A DNA stretch of 64,000 nucleotides. Source: Natrinema salsiterrestre (GTDB taxonomy: Archaea; Halobacteriota; Halobacteria; Halobacteriales; Natrialbaceae). A program made the position numbers and the translations under genes. The stretch is taken from positions 248,001 through 312,000 of the forward strand of contig NZ_JAMQOT010000003.1 of NCBI RefSeq assembly GCF_029502005.1, written 5' to 3'. Of the stretch, positions 34,192-43,109 are shown one piece after another. How positions within the stretch are numbered: position 1 is the first letter of the stretch; every line of letters begins with the position of its first letter. The notes beneath the pieces were generated by a model that made no database searches, was not told the origin of the DNA, and saw only the letters and a list, made by a program, of their open reading frames with translations.

Positions 34192-37100
34192 CTACGACTC
34201 GAGCCCCCGCGCGAGCAGTTCGACGGGGTGGGCCGGCCGGTCGTGGCCCTCGAAGTCGCCGATCTGCGTCCGACAGGAGGTGCCGGGCGCGACGGTCGTC
34301 CCGTCGCTCGGTCGTGACTGACCGCTCTCGGGATCGCGAGTCCCGCTCTCCTCGAGTGTCTCCCGCAGTAACGAGCCGATCGCCGTCGAGAGGTCGTAGT
34401 GTTCGGCTTCGTACCCGAAGCTGCCGGCCATGCCACAGCAGCCCGAATCGACGGGGTCGACGGCGTACCCCGCCCGTCGAAGCACGCCGACGGCGTGGTG
34501 GTCCGCACCGCGAGCCTTCTGGTGGCAGTGGCCGTGGAACGTCAGCCGCTCCTCCGCGGTCGCTGACTGGTCGAACGACAGCTCCTCGTCCAGCCGGCGT
34601 TCGTCGAGGTACTCGCAGACGCCGTACGCGTTCGAGGCGAGCGTCTCGACTCGGTCGTCCGCGAGCAGTGACCGATACTCGTCGACGACCATGGCTGCGT
34701 CCGAGGGTTCGACGAACAGCACGGACCAGCCCCGCTCGAGGAACGGATCGAGGTCGTCCAGCAACGCCTGCCCCCGTTCCGCGGCCGCGTCGAGCATCCC
34801 CGTCGAGTACGCCGCCCGCCCGGTCGGACCGAGATCCGGGATCGCGACGCGGACGTTCGCGGCCTCGAGGACCTCGACGGCGGCCTTTCCGAGTTCGGGG
34901 TTCGAGTAGTTCGTGTCCGTATCGGGGAAGAGGACGACCCCTGCGGTCGCGCTGTCGGGGTCGACTCGCGAGCCTTGCCCCTCGAACCACTCGACCAGCG
35001 ACTCCCGCCGGAACGTCGGCAGCGTCCGGTCGGCCGCGATCCCGAGCGTCTTCTCGAGTGCGGTCCGCGCACCCGGCAGTTCGGTCGCGCGGTTGGCGAC
35101 CGGCGCGAGGGTGCTTCCGATCGCTGCGAGCCGATCGATATTCGCGAACAGCCGTTCCCGGAGACTCGTTCCCTCGCGGTCGTGGTACTGATGTTTGACT
35201 TCGGCCTTGAGCTTCGCGAGGTCGACCCCGGTGGGACAGTCGCTCTGGCAGCCCTTGCAGCCGATACACAGGTCGAGCACCTCGTTCTGGAACCGTTCGC
35301 CGTAGAGTTCCTCGGGATCGATCTCGCCGCTGATCGCCGCCCGGAGCAGGTTGGCCCGCCCTCGCGTGGTCGCGATCTCCTCCTCGGTCGCCCGGTAGGT
35401 CGGACACATCACGTCGCCGTCGGTCTGCCGGCAGGTGCCACAGCCGTTACAGAGCTCCACGAGGTGAGAGAAGCCGCCGTCGTCGTCGAAATCCAGCGCC
35501 GTCCGGGGCTCGAGCGAGGCGTAGTCCGGCCCGTACCGGAGATGCTCGCGGATGTCGGTGGGATCGTCCTCCCGGTACACGACCTTCCCGGGGTTCAGCC
35601 GCCAGTCCGGATCGAACGCCGACTTGAGGTCCTGAAAGGCCTCCCAGAGGTCGGGACCGTACAGCTTGGGGTTGAACTCCGTCCGCGCGAGGCCGTCGCC
35701 GTGCTCGCCCGAGAAGGAGCCGTTGTGCTCGCGGACGAGGTCGGTGACGTCGTCGGCGATCGCGCGCATCGTCTCGACGTCGTCCCCGTCTTTGAGGTTC
35801 AATACCGGCCGAATGTGCAGCGTTCCGACGCCCGCGTGTGCGAAATAGGCGGCCGTCGTGTCGTGGCTCTCGAGGATCTCCTGAAAGCCCGCGACGTACT
35901 CGGCGAGCTCGTCCGGGGGCACGGAGGCGTCCTCGACGAACGGGTAGGGCTTCGGGTCGCCCTCCATGCTCATCAACAGCGGGATGGCAGCCTTCCGGAG
36001 CTTCCAGAGTCGATCCTGTTTCGCCCGCGAGAACGCCTCGATCGAGCCGAACGCGTTTCCGCCGTCGACGAGCGCGGTCGTCGCGCCTCCGATCGCCTCC
36101 GACAGGTCCTCGACGACCTCGGAATCGAACTCGAGCATCAGTGACGCCTCGGTCCCGTCGGGAATGGGCTCCGCGTACTCGGCGTACTCCCCCGACTCCG
36201 CGGCGAGCCGGAACACCTCTCGATCCATGAGCTCCACCGCGCTGGCCTCGAGCTCGAGCGCGTCCGGGACCGCGGCCAGCGCCTCGAGCAGGTCGTCGTA
36301 ACAGTAGACCGCGAGCGCGGTCTCGTCGGGCCGGGTCACGAGCGAGAGCGTGGCTTCGACGACGACGCCGAGGGTACCCTCCGCCCCGACGAGGAGTTTC
36401 GAGAGGTTGATGATCCGAGCACCCTCCTCGCGGCCCTCGCCCGCTCGGCCTTCCGAGGCGGCCGTCACCGCCTCGCTCTCCTCGCTGGCCTCGCGGATCA
36501 CCTTCTGGAGGTTGTACCCGCTGACGCTCCGTTTGAGGTCCGGATACCGCGACTCGATTTCGTCGGCGTTGTCCTCGACGAGCGCTCGGACCGTCCGGTA
36601 GAGTTCGGCCTCGCGATCGTCTTTCGACACGATTCGGTCCCATTCGGGGCTATCGAGGACGATATCTCGAGTCCGGATCAGCGAGCCGTCCGCGAGGACG
36701 ACCGCGCACTCGTCGACGTAGGCGTCCGTAATGCCGTATCGCACGGAGTGAGCGCCGGTCGAGTTGTTCCCGATCCCGCCGCCGATCGTCGCCCGATTCG
36801 AGGAGGCGGGGTCGGGCGCGAAGCGGAGGCCGTGGGGCTCGAGTGCGGCGTCGAGATCGTCCTGTACGACGCCCGGCTGGACGACGGCGGTCCGCTCGTC
36901 GGGGTCGATGTCCCGGATGTCGTCCATGTGGCGCGACAGATCGAGGACGACGCAGCCGGGACCGACCGCCTGTCCGGCGAGCGACGAACCGGCTCCGCGC
37001 GGCAGGACCGGCACGCCGTGGTCGGCCGCGACGCGCATCGCCGCGCGGACGTCGTCGGTGTCCCGCGGAAAGACGACGCCGGCCGGCTGGGCGCTGTAAA

Positions 37101-37254
37101 TGCTACCGTCCGTCGCGTAGAGGACGCGCGTGTACTCGTCGAACCGCACGTCGCCGTCGACGGCCGCGCGGAGGGCCGCCGGAAGCGAGCGGTCGTCCTC
37201 ACGTCCCACTGTGCCCTCGGCGGAACGAGCGTGGTCCCTGTGCTCAAGTGCCAT
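34192..37254 (-). CDS. FAD-linked and Fe-S (GlcD-GlcF fusion) D-lactate/2-hydroxyacid dehydrogenase
   Basis: The 1020-residue protein has an N-terminal FAD_binding_4 domain (about 50-230, PRGAGSSLAGQAVG), an FAD-linked oxidase C domain (240-560), then ferredoxin-type [4Fe-4S] motifs CNGCGTC near 600 and CIGCKGCQSDCP near 667. CCG domains follow, with HCHQKARG and GCCGMAGSFGYE near 940. It oxidises D-lactate or glycolate at the membrane face and passes electrons to quinone. The fusion is the known haloarchaeal LdhD-type architecture. The substrate is inferred. The start at 37254 suits a short leader. Confidence 0.9.
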   Translation of the reverse strand: MALEHRDHARSAEGTVGREDDRSLPAALRAAVDGDVRFDEYTRVLYATDGSIYSAQPAGVVFPRDTDDVRAAMRVAADHGVPVLPRGAGSSLAGQAVGPGCVVLDLSRHMDDIRDIDPDERTAVVQPGVVQDDLDAALEPHGLRFAPDPASSNRATIGGGIGNNSTGAHSVRYGITDAYVDECAVVLADGSLIRTRDIVLDSPEWDRIVSKDDREAELYRTVRALVEDNADEIESRYPDLKRSVSGYNLQKVIREASEESEAVTAASEGRAGEGREEGARIINLSKLLVGAEGTLGVVVEATLSLVTRPDETALAVYCYDDLLEALAAVPDALELEASAVELMDREVFRLAAESGEYAEYAEPIPDGTEASLMLEFDSEVVEDLSEAIGGATTALVDGGNAFGSIEAFSRAKQDRLWKLRKAAIPLLMSMEGDPKPYPFVEDASVPPDELAEYVAGFQEILESHDTTAAYFAHAGVGTLHIRPVLNLKDGDDVETMRAIADDVTDLVREHNGSFSGEHGDGLARTEFNPKLYGPDLWEAFQDLKSAFDPDWRLNPGKVVYREDDPTDIREHLRYGPDYASLEPRTALDFDDDGGFSHLVELCNGCGTCRQTDGDVMCPTYRATEEEIATTRGRANLLRAAISGEIDPEELYGERFQNEVLDLCIGCKGCQSDCPTGVDLAKLKAEVKHQYHDREGTSLRERLFANIDRLAAIGSTLAPVANRATELPGARTALEKTLGIAADRTLPTFRRESLVEWFEGQGSRVDPDSATAGVVLFPDTDTNYSNPELGKAAVEVLEAANVRVAIPDLGPTGRAAYSTGMLDAAAERGQALLDDLDPFLERGWSVLFVEPSDAAMVVDEYRSLLADDRVETLASNAYGVCEYLDERRLDEELSFDQSATAEERLTFHGHCHQKARGADHHAVGVLRRAGYAVDPVDSGCCGMAGSFGYEAEHYDLSTAIGSLLRETLEESGTRDPESGQSRPSDGTTVAPGTSCRTQIGDFEGHDRPAHPVELLARGLES

Positions 37255-37383
37255 ATGCTATCCCCGGAGTACACGACCAAAACAGTTAGCCGTAGTTGCA
37301 GCCCTGAACCGAGCCCCCATACGGGCGGCCCGACTCCGTCGAATCGAACGTAACGCTCTCGTGCCGGTCGAATCGGCCGTAGC

Positions 37384-37391
37384 CTTTTATG
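37384..37391 (+). promoter_or_regulatory. TATA box of the second histidine kinase gene
   Basis: CTTTTATG is about 25 bases before the ATG at 37412. It rules out the long upstream open frame as coding. Confidence 0.6.
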
Positions 37392-37411
37392 TGTTGTCTC
37401 GACGAGTACGG

Positions 37412-39079
37412 ATGATGACTGAGCTCTTCGTCCTGATCGTGCTGGCGATAAACGCGCTGTCGCCGCCGATCGCGATCGGGCTCAGTTACATCGCCTGGAA
37501 ACACCGCGACAATCCGGGCGCTCGGTTTTTGATCGTCGTGCTCATCGGAACCGCACTCTGGGGCGGGTCGCTGTTCATCTTTTCCGTGACGACCGATCCG
37601 ACGATCGGTGCGATCGCGCTTCGGACCATGTTCACCTCGTCCATCGCGACGGTGGGAATGCTCCTGTTCGCACTGGACTACACCGGTCTCTCCCGGTATA
37701 TAACCACCAAGACGATCGTCCTGGCGGCGTGCTATCCGGTTCTCGTTCTCTCGGTCGCGACGGTCAATCCGAACGGCGTCTTCTTCCAGACGTTCGAGGC
37801 CGATCCGACGGCACTGGGTGGGTTCGCACTCGAATTCGGCCCCGCCTTCTACGGGCACGTCGTGACCTCGTACGTGCTGACAGGGATCGTCTCGGGGTTG
37901 TTTCTCGGTTCGTACGCCCAGTCGCAGAACCGGTACCGCGGTCAGTACCTCGTACTCGCGGCCGGAACGATGGCCACGGTCGTCGCGAATGCGGCCACCG
38001 TGTTCGGCCCGTTCACCGTCGACGTCACGCCGGTCGGGCTCGTCGTCGCCGGCGTCGCGTACACCTGGGCGTTCAGACGCTACCGATTCATGGATCTCGT
38101 GCCGGTCGCCCGCGATCGGGTGCTCGAGTCCATCGATCACGGCGTGCTCCTGTTCGATCCCGAGAACAGGCTGATCGACGCGAATCGATCCGGACGACGG
38201 TTCATAGACATGAACGACGTGGACCCCATCGGCCTCGAGGCCGAAGACGCCCTCGAGACGGTACCGGAGCTCCGCGACTGGTACGCCGAGGCTACCGGAG
38301 AACGAACCGAACTGACGCTCGACGATCGACACGTCGAGGCGGTGACGAGATCGCTCGAGGGCGTCGACGGTGCTGCCGGCGGAACGTTGCTCCTGCTCCA
38401 CGACGTCACCGAGCAGAAACGCCAGCAGCGCGTCCTCGAGCGTCGCAACGAACAACTGGACCAGTTCGCCGCGATCGTCAGTCACGACCTCCGTAACCCG
38501 CTGAACGTCGCCGACGGCTACGTCGATATCGCTCGGGACACCGGGGACCTCACGGTGCTCGAGGAAGTCGACCGATCCCTCGACCGAATGGACGCGATCA
38601 TCGACGGGGTACTCACGCTCACCCGGGCGGACGAGGACGCCATCGACCCCGAACCCGTCTCCCTCGCTGGCATCGCTCGGACGGCCTGGGAGACGGTCGA
38701 TACCGGCGATGCGACGCTCGAGGGGAGGCCCGAGGTGTCCGTCCTGGCGGATCCCGAACCGCTCACGCGACTGCTCGAGAACCTGTACCGTAACGCCGTC
38801 GAACACGGGGGCGACGACGTCTCCGTGCGAGTCGACACGACGCCGACGGGGGACGGGTTCGTCGTCTCGGACGACGGTCCCGGGATTCCCGCCGCTGAAC
38901 GGGATCAGGTGCTCGAGGGAGGATACACGACCGGTAAGGGAACCGGATTGGGGCTGGCGATCGTCGAACAAATCGCGAGCGCCCACGGCTGGGAGGTACG
39001 CGTGACCGAGAGTCAGTCGGGCGGTGCTGCCTTCGAGTTCACCGAGATCGAGACGGCAGCGGCTCCCGTCGAGTGCTGA
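37412..39079 (+). CDS. Membrane histidine kinase (7TM-PAS-HisKA-HATPase), paralogue of 30405 gene
   Basis: The 555-residue protein has the same plan as the kinase at 30405: seven hydrophobic segments (1-215), a PAS-like domain (about 230-325), HisKA with IVSHDLRNPLN (H358), and HATPase_c with NLYRNAVEHG, DDGPGIP and GTGLGLAIV. Shared local strings such as HDLRNPLNVADGY and R-YR-MDLVPVARDRVL-type linkers show direct paralogy. The sensor halves have diverged more, so the input signals probably differ. No receiver-domain partner is nearby. Confidence 0.92.
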   Translation: MMTELFVLIVLAINALSPPIAIGLSYIAWKHRDNPGARFLIVVLIGTALWGGSLFIFSVTTDPTIGAIALRTMFTSSIATVGMLLFALDYTGLSRYITTKTIVLAACYPVLVLSVATVNPNGVFFQTFEADPTALGGFALEFGPAFYGHVVTSYVLTGIVSGLFLGSYAQSQNRYRGQYLVLAAGTMATVVANAATVFGPFTVDVTPVGLVVAGVAYTWAFRRYRFMDLVPVARDRVLESIDHGVLLFDPENRLIDANRSGRRFIDMNDVDPIGLEAEDALETVPELRDWYAEATGERTELTLDDRHVEAVTRSLEGVDGAAGGTLLLLHDVTEQKRQQRVLERRNEQLDQFAAIVSHDLRNPLNVADGYVDIARDTGDLTVLEEVDRSLDRMDAIIDGVLTLTRADEDAIDPEPVSLAGIARTAWETVDTGDATLEGRPEVSVLADPEPLTRLLENLYRNAVEHGGDDVSVRVDTTPTGDGFVVSDDGPGIPAAERDQVLEGGYTTGKGTGLGLAIVEQIASAHGWEVRVTESQSGGAAFEFTEIETAAAPVEC

Positions 39080-39200
39080 TACGCGGATCTCACGAGTCAG
39101 CGGGTCGAAGCGTCCGACTATCGGAGACGATGCGGTCGCTCAGCGGCGATCGGTCCAAAAATACGAGATTGACTGGCTCGTCGCTGGGTCGCAGGCGACG

Positions 39201-39803
39201 TTACTCGAAGTGGCCGAGACACGTCTGGTACTCCTCTTCGGCCTTCTCCCAGTTGACGACGTCGAAGAAGGCGTCGATGAAGTCCCCGCGGTCCGGACCG
39301 TAGTCGTAGTAGTAGGAGTGTTCCCAGACGTCCAGCGCGAGGATGGGGTGGGAGCCCCAGAGCGCGCCCTGGTCGTGTTTGTCGACCGCGACGTTGCGCA
39401 GCTGCTTGGCGACCGGGTCGTACACCAGCAGTGCCCAGCCGCCGGCGGCACCGGCCGCGGCTTCGAACTCGCCCTTCCAGCCCTCGTAGGACCCGAAGTC
39501 CTCCTCGATGCGGTCGGCGAGGTCGCCCTCCGGCTCGCCGCCGCCGTTCGGCGACATGTTCTCCCAGAACAGCGTGTGGAGGTAGTGCCCACAGCCGTTG
39601 TGGGTGACGTTCTTGAGGGCGCCGGGCGTCGAGCCGAAGTCGCCCTCTTCGCGGTTCGCCGCGAGGGTTTCCTCGGCCGAATTGAGGCCGTTGACGTATC
39701 CCTGATGGTGCGTATCGTGATGCCAGGTGAGTACCTGCTCGGACAGTGCCGGCTCGAGCGCGTCGTAGTCGTACGGAAGTGGTGGAAGTTCGTGTTCAGT
39801 CAT
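39201..39803 (-). CDS. sod: Superoxide dismutase, Mn/Fe type
   Basis: The 200-residue enzyme has the family opening LPPLPYDYDALEP, metal ligand His28 in WHHDTHHQGY, a second His in NGCGHYLH, and the DVWEHSYYYDYG stretch carrying the Asp and His ligands. Haloarchaeal members use manganese. It dismutates superoxide in the cytosol. A GAGGTG Shine-Dalgarno sequence lies at 39810-39815, six bases before the ATG, and a TATA-like AAACTTAAC is further up, so this gene has a short leader. The longer open frame has no similarity. Confidence 0.95.
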   Translation of the reverse strand: MTEHELPPLPYDYDALEPALSEQVLTWHHDTHHQGYVNGLNSAEETLAANREEGDFGSTPGALKNVTHNGCGHYLHTLFWENMSPNGGGEPEGDLADRIEEDFGSYEGWKGEFEAAAGAAGGWALLVYDPVAKQLRNVAVDKHDQGALWGSHPILALDVWEHSYYYDYGPDRGDFIDAFFDVVNWEKAEEEYQTCLGHFE

Positions 39804-40008
39804 AGTATGCACCTCACGTGCTGTATCGGTATCTCGCTTGTTAAGTTTTGAGGAGTGAGACGATATCACACCCCACAAAGGTACGATCGTCCCTTCTCGC
39901 GATTCACCGACGCTCCACCGGATCCACCACGGGCTAAATATTAAACCTTTCAACGGTTCCGCTCGGCAGGCCTCCCACCACGCAGACGCTGCCGATTCGG
40001 TCCCCTCC

Positions 40009-40419
40009 TTATCCGATCTCCTTGTACTGGGCGTGTTCGAGCCACTCCTCGAGCGACGGTTGCTGCCAGTAACGGACCGTCTCGCTTCGTCGATCGTGCT
40101 CGATGACGCCCGCCTCCTCGAGTTTCGGCAGGTGGACGTGCTGGAGTTCCAGCTGCACCCCCGATTGCAACTCCGACGAGTCGGTCTCGAGCGCTCCTCC
40201 TACAGTCTGGTTCCCACTCACATCACCGGTCTCTGTCGTCCGTTCGAGTGTGACAATGTTCGACGCGAGCTCTTCGATCGTCGACACACCATCCGGTTGA
40301 TCGTTGAGATGGTAGAGCGCGTACCGCCGTCGACTATTCGAGAGCAGATCGAAAAGGAGATCCAGTGACGGTGTCGTACTCGCCGGTAATCCTGTTCTTC
40401 CACCCTTCGTTTCACGCAT
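40009..40419 (-). CDS. Winged-helix DNA-binding protein (DUF7344-like)
   Basis: The 136-residue protein has LDLLFDLLSNSRRRYALYHLN near 19-39 (helix 1-2 of an ArsR-like winged helix), STIEELASNI as the recognition-helix entry, and HVHLPKLEEAGVIEHD as the wing. An insert of about 30 polar residues lies between helix and wing. It resembles the haloarchaea-specific DUF7344 regulators. The target genes are unknown. It lies just upstream of an AT-rich gap on the same strand. Confidence 0.78.
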   Translation of the reverse strand: MRETKGGRTGLPASTTPSLDLLFDLLSNSRRRYALYHLNDQPDGVSTIEELASNIVTLERTTETGDVSGNQTVGGALETDSSELQSGVQLELQHVHLPKLEEAGVIEHDRRSETVRYWQQPSLEEWLEHAQYKEIG

Positions 40420-40956
40420 CCACGAACCACCTACCGTATGTTACCATTCGAAACCACCACCGGCCTCTTCTCCACCCGTCACATTAGGCCTTACGTCTTC
40501 TTAGCACGATAAATGAATTAAATAATACAAAAATAAGAATATAATAACCTCACTTGCTGTACACATCGATTACGAATTTTGTGAAAACGATCGGTATGTC
40601 TATTTTCCGGGCATAGCGGTAGTGAGCCGACACTGACGGGGTGCCGTCGCTCCGAGTCCTCTGCGCCGCTCGATTTCCCCGACATCGAACCGTTCGCGCT
40701 CGTATCCGGTCGCCTGCTGCGTCTGAGTCGAAGGCTGAAACCGCCCCGCGCGTTTCCCAGTCGCTCACGGGCGGTGCTGCCGAACGGTCCGGTGACTGTC
40801 GGTCGAGGCCTCTCGATCCCTGAGTACAGGTGCTGTCGGGGCGTGGCTCTCCCACCGATGGCACTTCGGACGGGTCCCCATCGCGAAGACAGCTGTGTGC
40901 AAATCGGTCTCGGTCCGACGTGACAGAAAATTACGGTCGTCGGACCGGTGTCGTGG
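40420..40956. other. Gene-free gap with AT-rich core
   Basis: The 537 bases separate the winged-helix gene from ndk. About 40488-40610 is strikingly AT-rich for this genome (runs such as AAATGAATTAAATAATACAAAA). The rest is GC-rich without a supported gene. An open frame at 40550-40864 on the minus strand has no family-like content. The AT-rich core could hold the promoter of the winged-helix gene or be a scar of an insertion. Confidence 0.4.
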
Positions 40957-41421
40957 TCACTCGTAGAGCCACTCGGCGTCGTGCTGATCGTACTCGATCA
41001 GTTCGTCGTCGTCGAAGTGGATGCCGATTTCGCGTTCGTTTGCGCCCTCGTCCTCGTGGTCGGCCGCGTGAACGACGTTCCGACCGAGGTCGAGCGCGTA
41101 ATCGCCGCGGATCGTTCCGGGCTCGGCCTCGAGCGGGTCGGTCTCGCCGATCATCTGGCGGACCTGCCGCGTCGCGTCCTGGCCCTCCCAGACCATCGGG
41201 ACGACCGGTCCCGAGGTGATGAAGTCCACGAGATCGTCGTAGAACGGCTTGTCCTCGTGTTCGCTGTAGTGTTCCTCTGCCCGTTCGCGGGGCATGTTTT
41301 CGACCTTGATCCCGACGAGCTTGAGCCCGCGGTCCTCGAGTCGGGAGACGACTTCGCCCACGAGCCCGCGTGCGAAGGCGTCGGGCTTGACCATCACGAA
41401 GGTGCGTTCGTGATCGCTCAT
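40957..41421 (-). CDS. ndk: Nucleoside-diphosphate kinase
   Basis: The 154-residue enzyme equalises NTP pools using [16 protein letters not shown] near 13-25 binds nucleotide, and [18 protein letters not shown] near 113-130 includes the phospho-histidine. The length is typical for haloarchaeal Ndk. Its ATG overlaps the L24e stop codon by four bases (ATGA), so it is translationally coupled at the end of the L7Ae-S28e-L24e-Ndk operon. Confidence 0.95.
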   Translation of the reverse strand: MSDHERTFVMVKPDAFARGLVGEVVSRLEDRGLKLVGIKVENMPRERAEEHYSEHEDKPFYDDLVDFITSGPVVPMVWEGQDATRQVRQMIGETDPLEAEPGTIRGDYALDLGRNVVHAADHEDEGANEREIGIHFDDDELIEYDQHDAEWLYE

Positions 41422-41816
41422 GCTTCGGTTTCCTCGGCTTCGGCCTCGTCGGCCTCGTCAGCCTCGTCGGCTTCGGTTTCCTCGGTCTCGTCGACGGGTT
41501 CGTCCTCGGCGGACACGTCTTCGTCGTCTTCGTCGACCGCTTCAGCCTCAGATTCGAGGTCCTCGTCCTCGCCGGCCTCGACCTCGTCGGTCTGGTCGGC
41601 TTCCTCGTCAGCGGTCGTCTCCGCCTGCGAGGGACCCTTGCCGCGACGACCGTCCTCGGTCCACTCGAGGTCGCGCGGTTCGCGCCCGAGCTTGTAGTTT
41701 TTCTCCGCCTTGGAGTCGACGAAGTGGAGTACGGAGCCGTCGTTCTTGACGTACATGATGCCCGTACCGGGTTCGATCTCTTCGCCCGTGTAGTCGCAGG
41801 TTCGTTTCTCGACCAT
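41418..41816 (-). CDS. rpl24e: 50S ribosomal protein L24e with degenerate zinc finger and long acidic tail
   Basis: The protein of 132 residues exceeds the usual 60-70. Residues 1-60 are L24e ([21 protein letters not shown]). The four-Cys zinc finger is reduced to Cys7: the others are replaced in CDYTG and FVDSKAE. Residues 68-132 are an acidic tail rich in E-A-D and E-T-E repeats. It binds the 50S subunit near the factor site in other archaea. It is coupled to S28e (TAATG overlap) and to ndk (ATGA). Confidence 0.93.
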   Translation of the reverse strand: MVEKRTCDYTGEEIEPGTGIMYVKNDGSVLHFVDSKAEKNYKLGREPRDLEWTEDGRRGKGPSQAETTADEEADQTDEVEAGEDEDLESEAEAVDEDDEDVSAEDEPVDETEETEADEADEADEAEAEETEA

Positions 41817-42040
41817 TATTGTCCTCCGATGGAGTCGGCCTCGCGGGCGGTCTCGCGGAGCTGGAGTACGTCCCCTTCGCGGACCGGCCCGAGGCAGTTA
41901 CGGGTGATGATGCGTCCCTGGTTCTCGCCCTCCTTGATTCGGCATTTGACCTGCATGGCTTCGCCGTGCATGCCGGTCTTGCCGACGATCTCGATGACCT
42001 CGGCGGGCGTGGAGCCGCTTTCTTCCTCTTCAGCACTCAT
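41816..42040 (-). CDS. rps28e: 30S ribosomal protein S28e
   Basis: The 74-residue OB-fold protein has an acidic halophile N-terminus, then [15 protein letters not shown], a basic [19 protein letters not shown] core, and the [12 protein letters not shown]-terminus diagnostic of S28e. A strong Shine-Dalgarno GAGGTGAT at 42046-42053 overlaps the L7Ae stop. Its own stop overlaps the L24e start by one base. Confidence 0.95.
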   Translation of the reverse strand: MSAEEEESGSTPAEVIEIVGKTGMHGEAMQVKCRIKEGENQGRIITRNCLGPVREGDVLQLRETAREADSIGGQ

Positions 42041-42051
42041 CTTTGATCACC

Positions 42052-42414
42052 TCAGTCGAGGTCCTCGACCTTGCTGGCGATGTCCTCGACGTCGTCTTCC
42101 GCCTCGCCTGCATCGACGATCGCCGCGGCGGCCGAGCCGACCTCGAGGCCGGCCGCGTGGCCGACGTCGTCTTGGGTCTCGATGAAGACGACGGGAATAC
42201 CCTTCTCGTCGGCGAGTTCGGGCAGATGCATGACGATCTCCTCGGGGGAGACGTCTTCGGCGACGTAGACGAGCTCGGCGTTGCCGCGCTCGATCGCCTT
42301 CGTGGTTTCGTTCGTTCCTTTCTTTACTCGGCCTGTGTCTCGAGCGACCTCGAGCGCCTCGAGGGCGTCGTCTGCGAGGTCGGCTGGGATGTCGGTGGTT
42401 ACGTAAACTGACAT
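42052..42414 (-). CDS. rpl7ae: 50S ribosomal protein L7Ae
   Basis: The 120-residue RNA-binding protein recognises kink-turns in 23S rRNA, box C/D and H/ACA RNAs and archaeal RNase P. The [19 protein letters not shown] signature near 35-53 contacts the kink-turn. It is the first gene of the operon. A TATA-like box (42563-42570) lies about 150 bases upstream, implying a leader of roughly 125 bases. A GAGAGGTGAA Shine-Dalgarno is just before the ATG. The open frame upstream of 42414 is leader, not coding. Confidence 0.95.
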   Translation of the reverse strand: MSVYVTTDIPADLADDALEALEVARDTGRVKKGTNETTKAIERGNAELVYVAEDVSPEEIVMHLPELADEKGIPVVFIETQDDVGHAAGLEVGSAAAAIVDAGEAEDDVEDIASKVEDLD

Positions 42415-42541
42415 TGGTTGTTCACCTCTCCTACACGTGGGCTCGCGCTCCCCTGCCGTCCGGGCACTGGGTACCCGTGCCGGGCCGGTCCCGGCGAAGT
42501 CCTGTGAAGCTAGGAGCATCATCAACCCCGCGTAGGGTGTA
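42415..42541 (-). promoter_or_regulatory. Structured 5' leader of the L7Ae operon
   Basis: The inferred transcript leader of about 127 bases contains TTGATGATG (a box-C-like UGAUGA) near 42517-42525. It also holds a GCAC/GTGC hairpin enclosing a GGGTACCC palindrome near 42464-42480 and the Shine-Dalgarno near the start. L7Ae is known in other archaea to bind a kink-turn in its own leader; here the motif is suggestive only, as I see no matching box D. Confidence 0.4.
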
Positions 42542-42562
42542 CACCCGAATAGCGCTGCCCTC

Positions 42563-42570
42563 CTTAAAAG
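42563..42570 (-). promoter_or_regulatory. TATA box of the L7Ae-S28e-L24e-Ndk operon
   Basis: CTTTTAAG on the minus strand precedes the inferred transcript start near 42541 by about 25 bases. It is the only AT-rich block in the spacer. Confidence 0.5.
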
Positions 42571-42639
42571 CGTGTTCAAACGATGGAGGCCGTGGGATAC
42601 CACCGCACGCCGATATCGATCGCGACGGTGAGCGGACCG

Positions 42640-43020
42640 TCAATCCGCGTTCGCGAGTTCCTCGACGTCCGCTTCCAGTTCGCGGCGCAGCCGTGCGGCC
42701 TCCTCGTCGTCGTAGTCCGTGTGATACTCCTTCGGGACGCCCTCTTTCGCGAGGTTGTAATGGAGGTCGGGCGAGACGTCGTGGTGATCGAGACACTGCT
42801 TCGCACATTCGAGCGGACAACCGTCGATCGCGACGATCTGCCGGCCGGACGTGGCCGTCTCGACGAGCGGAGCCACGCCGCCGCCGACGCCCGCGATACA
42901 CGACATCTCGGCGATTTCGTCCCTGTCGAGGGAGACGGCCAGATCGTTCGCCAGCTGCGCTGCGCTCGAGCATCCCGAACAGGAGTACACCAGCGGGAGA
43001 TCGTCGTACTCGGTAGCCAT
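42640..43020 (-). CDS. DGC-type putative zinc-binding protein
   Basis: The 126-residue protein has VYSCSGCSSAAQLAN near 11-25 and AIDGCPLECAKQCL near 62-75, the DGC signature with six conserved Cys likely to bind zinc. A charged helical C-terminus follows. The family is widespread but of unknown function. It is divergent from tmcA, with an 89-base gap. Confidence 0.85.
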   Translation of the reverse strand: MATEYDDLPLVYSCSGCSSAAQLANDLAVSLDRDEIAEMSCIAGVGGGVAPLVETATSGRQIVAIDGCPLECAKQCLDHHDVSPDLHYNLAKEGVPKEYHTDYDDEEAARLRRELEADVEELANAD

Positions 43021-43109
43021 ACCGCCGTCTCGGTCCGGGGCCCAGTAACGATGGTCCCGTACATGTGCGATCGCTGGCTACTATACCCTCGCCGTCCCAA
43101 CCCGCACGC

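Noticed and set aside
32915-35407. 830-codon minus-strand open frame across HARP and LdhD
   Set aside because: Shadow of real genes: Arg/Ser-rich composition, no motifs, and it crosses the HARP and ligase promoters.
40550-40864. 104-codon minus-strand open frame before ndk
   Set aside because: No recognisable family, poor codon bias, and its end lies in AT-rich noncoding sequence.
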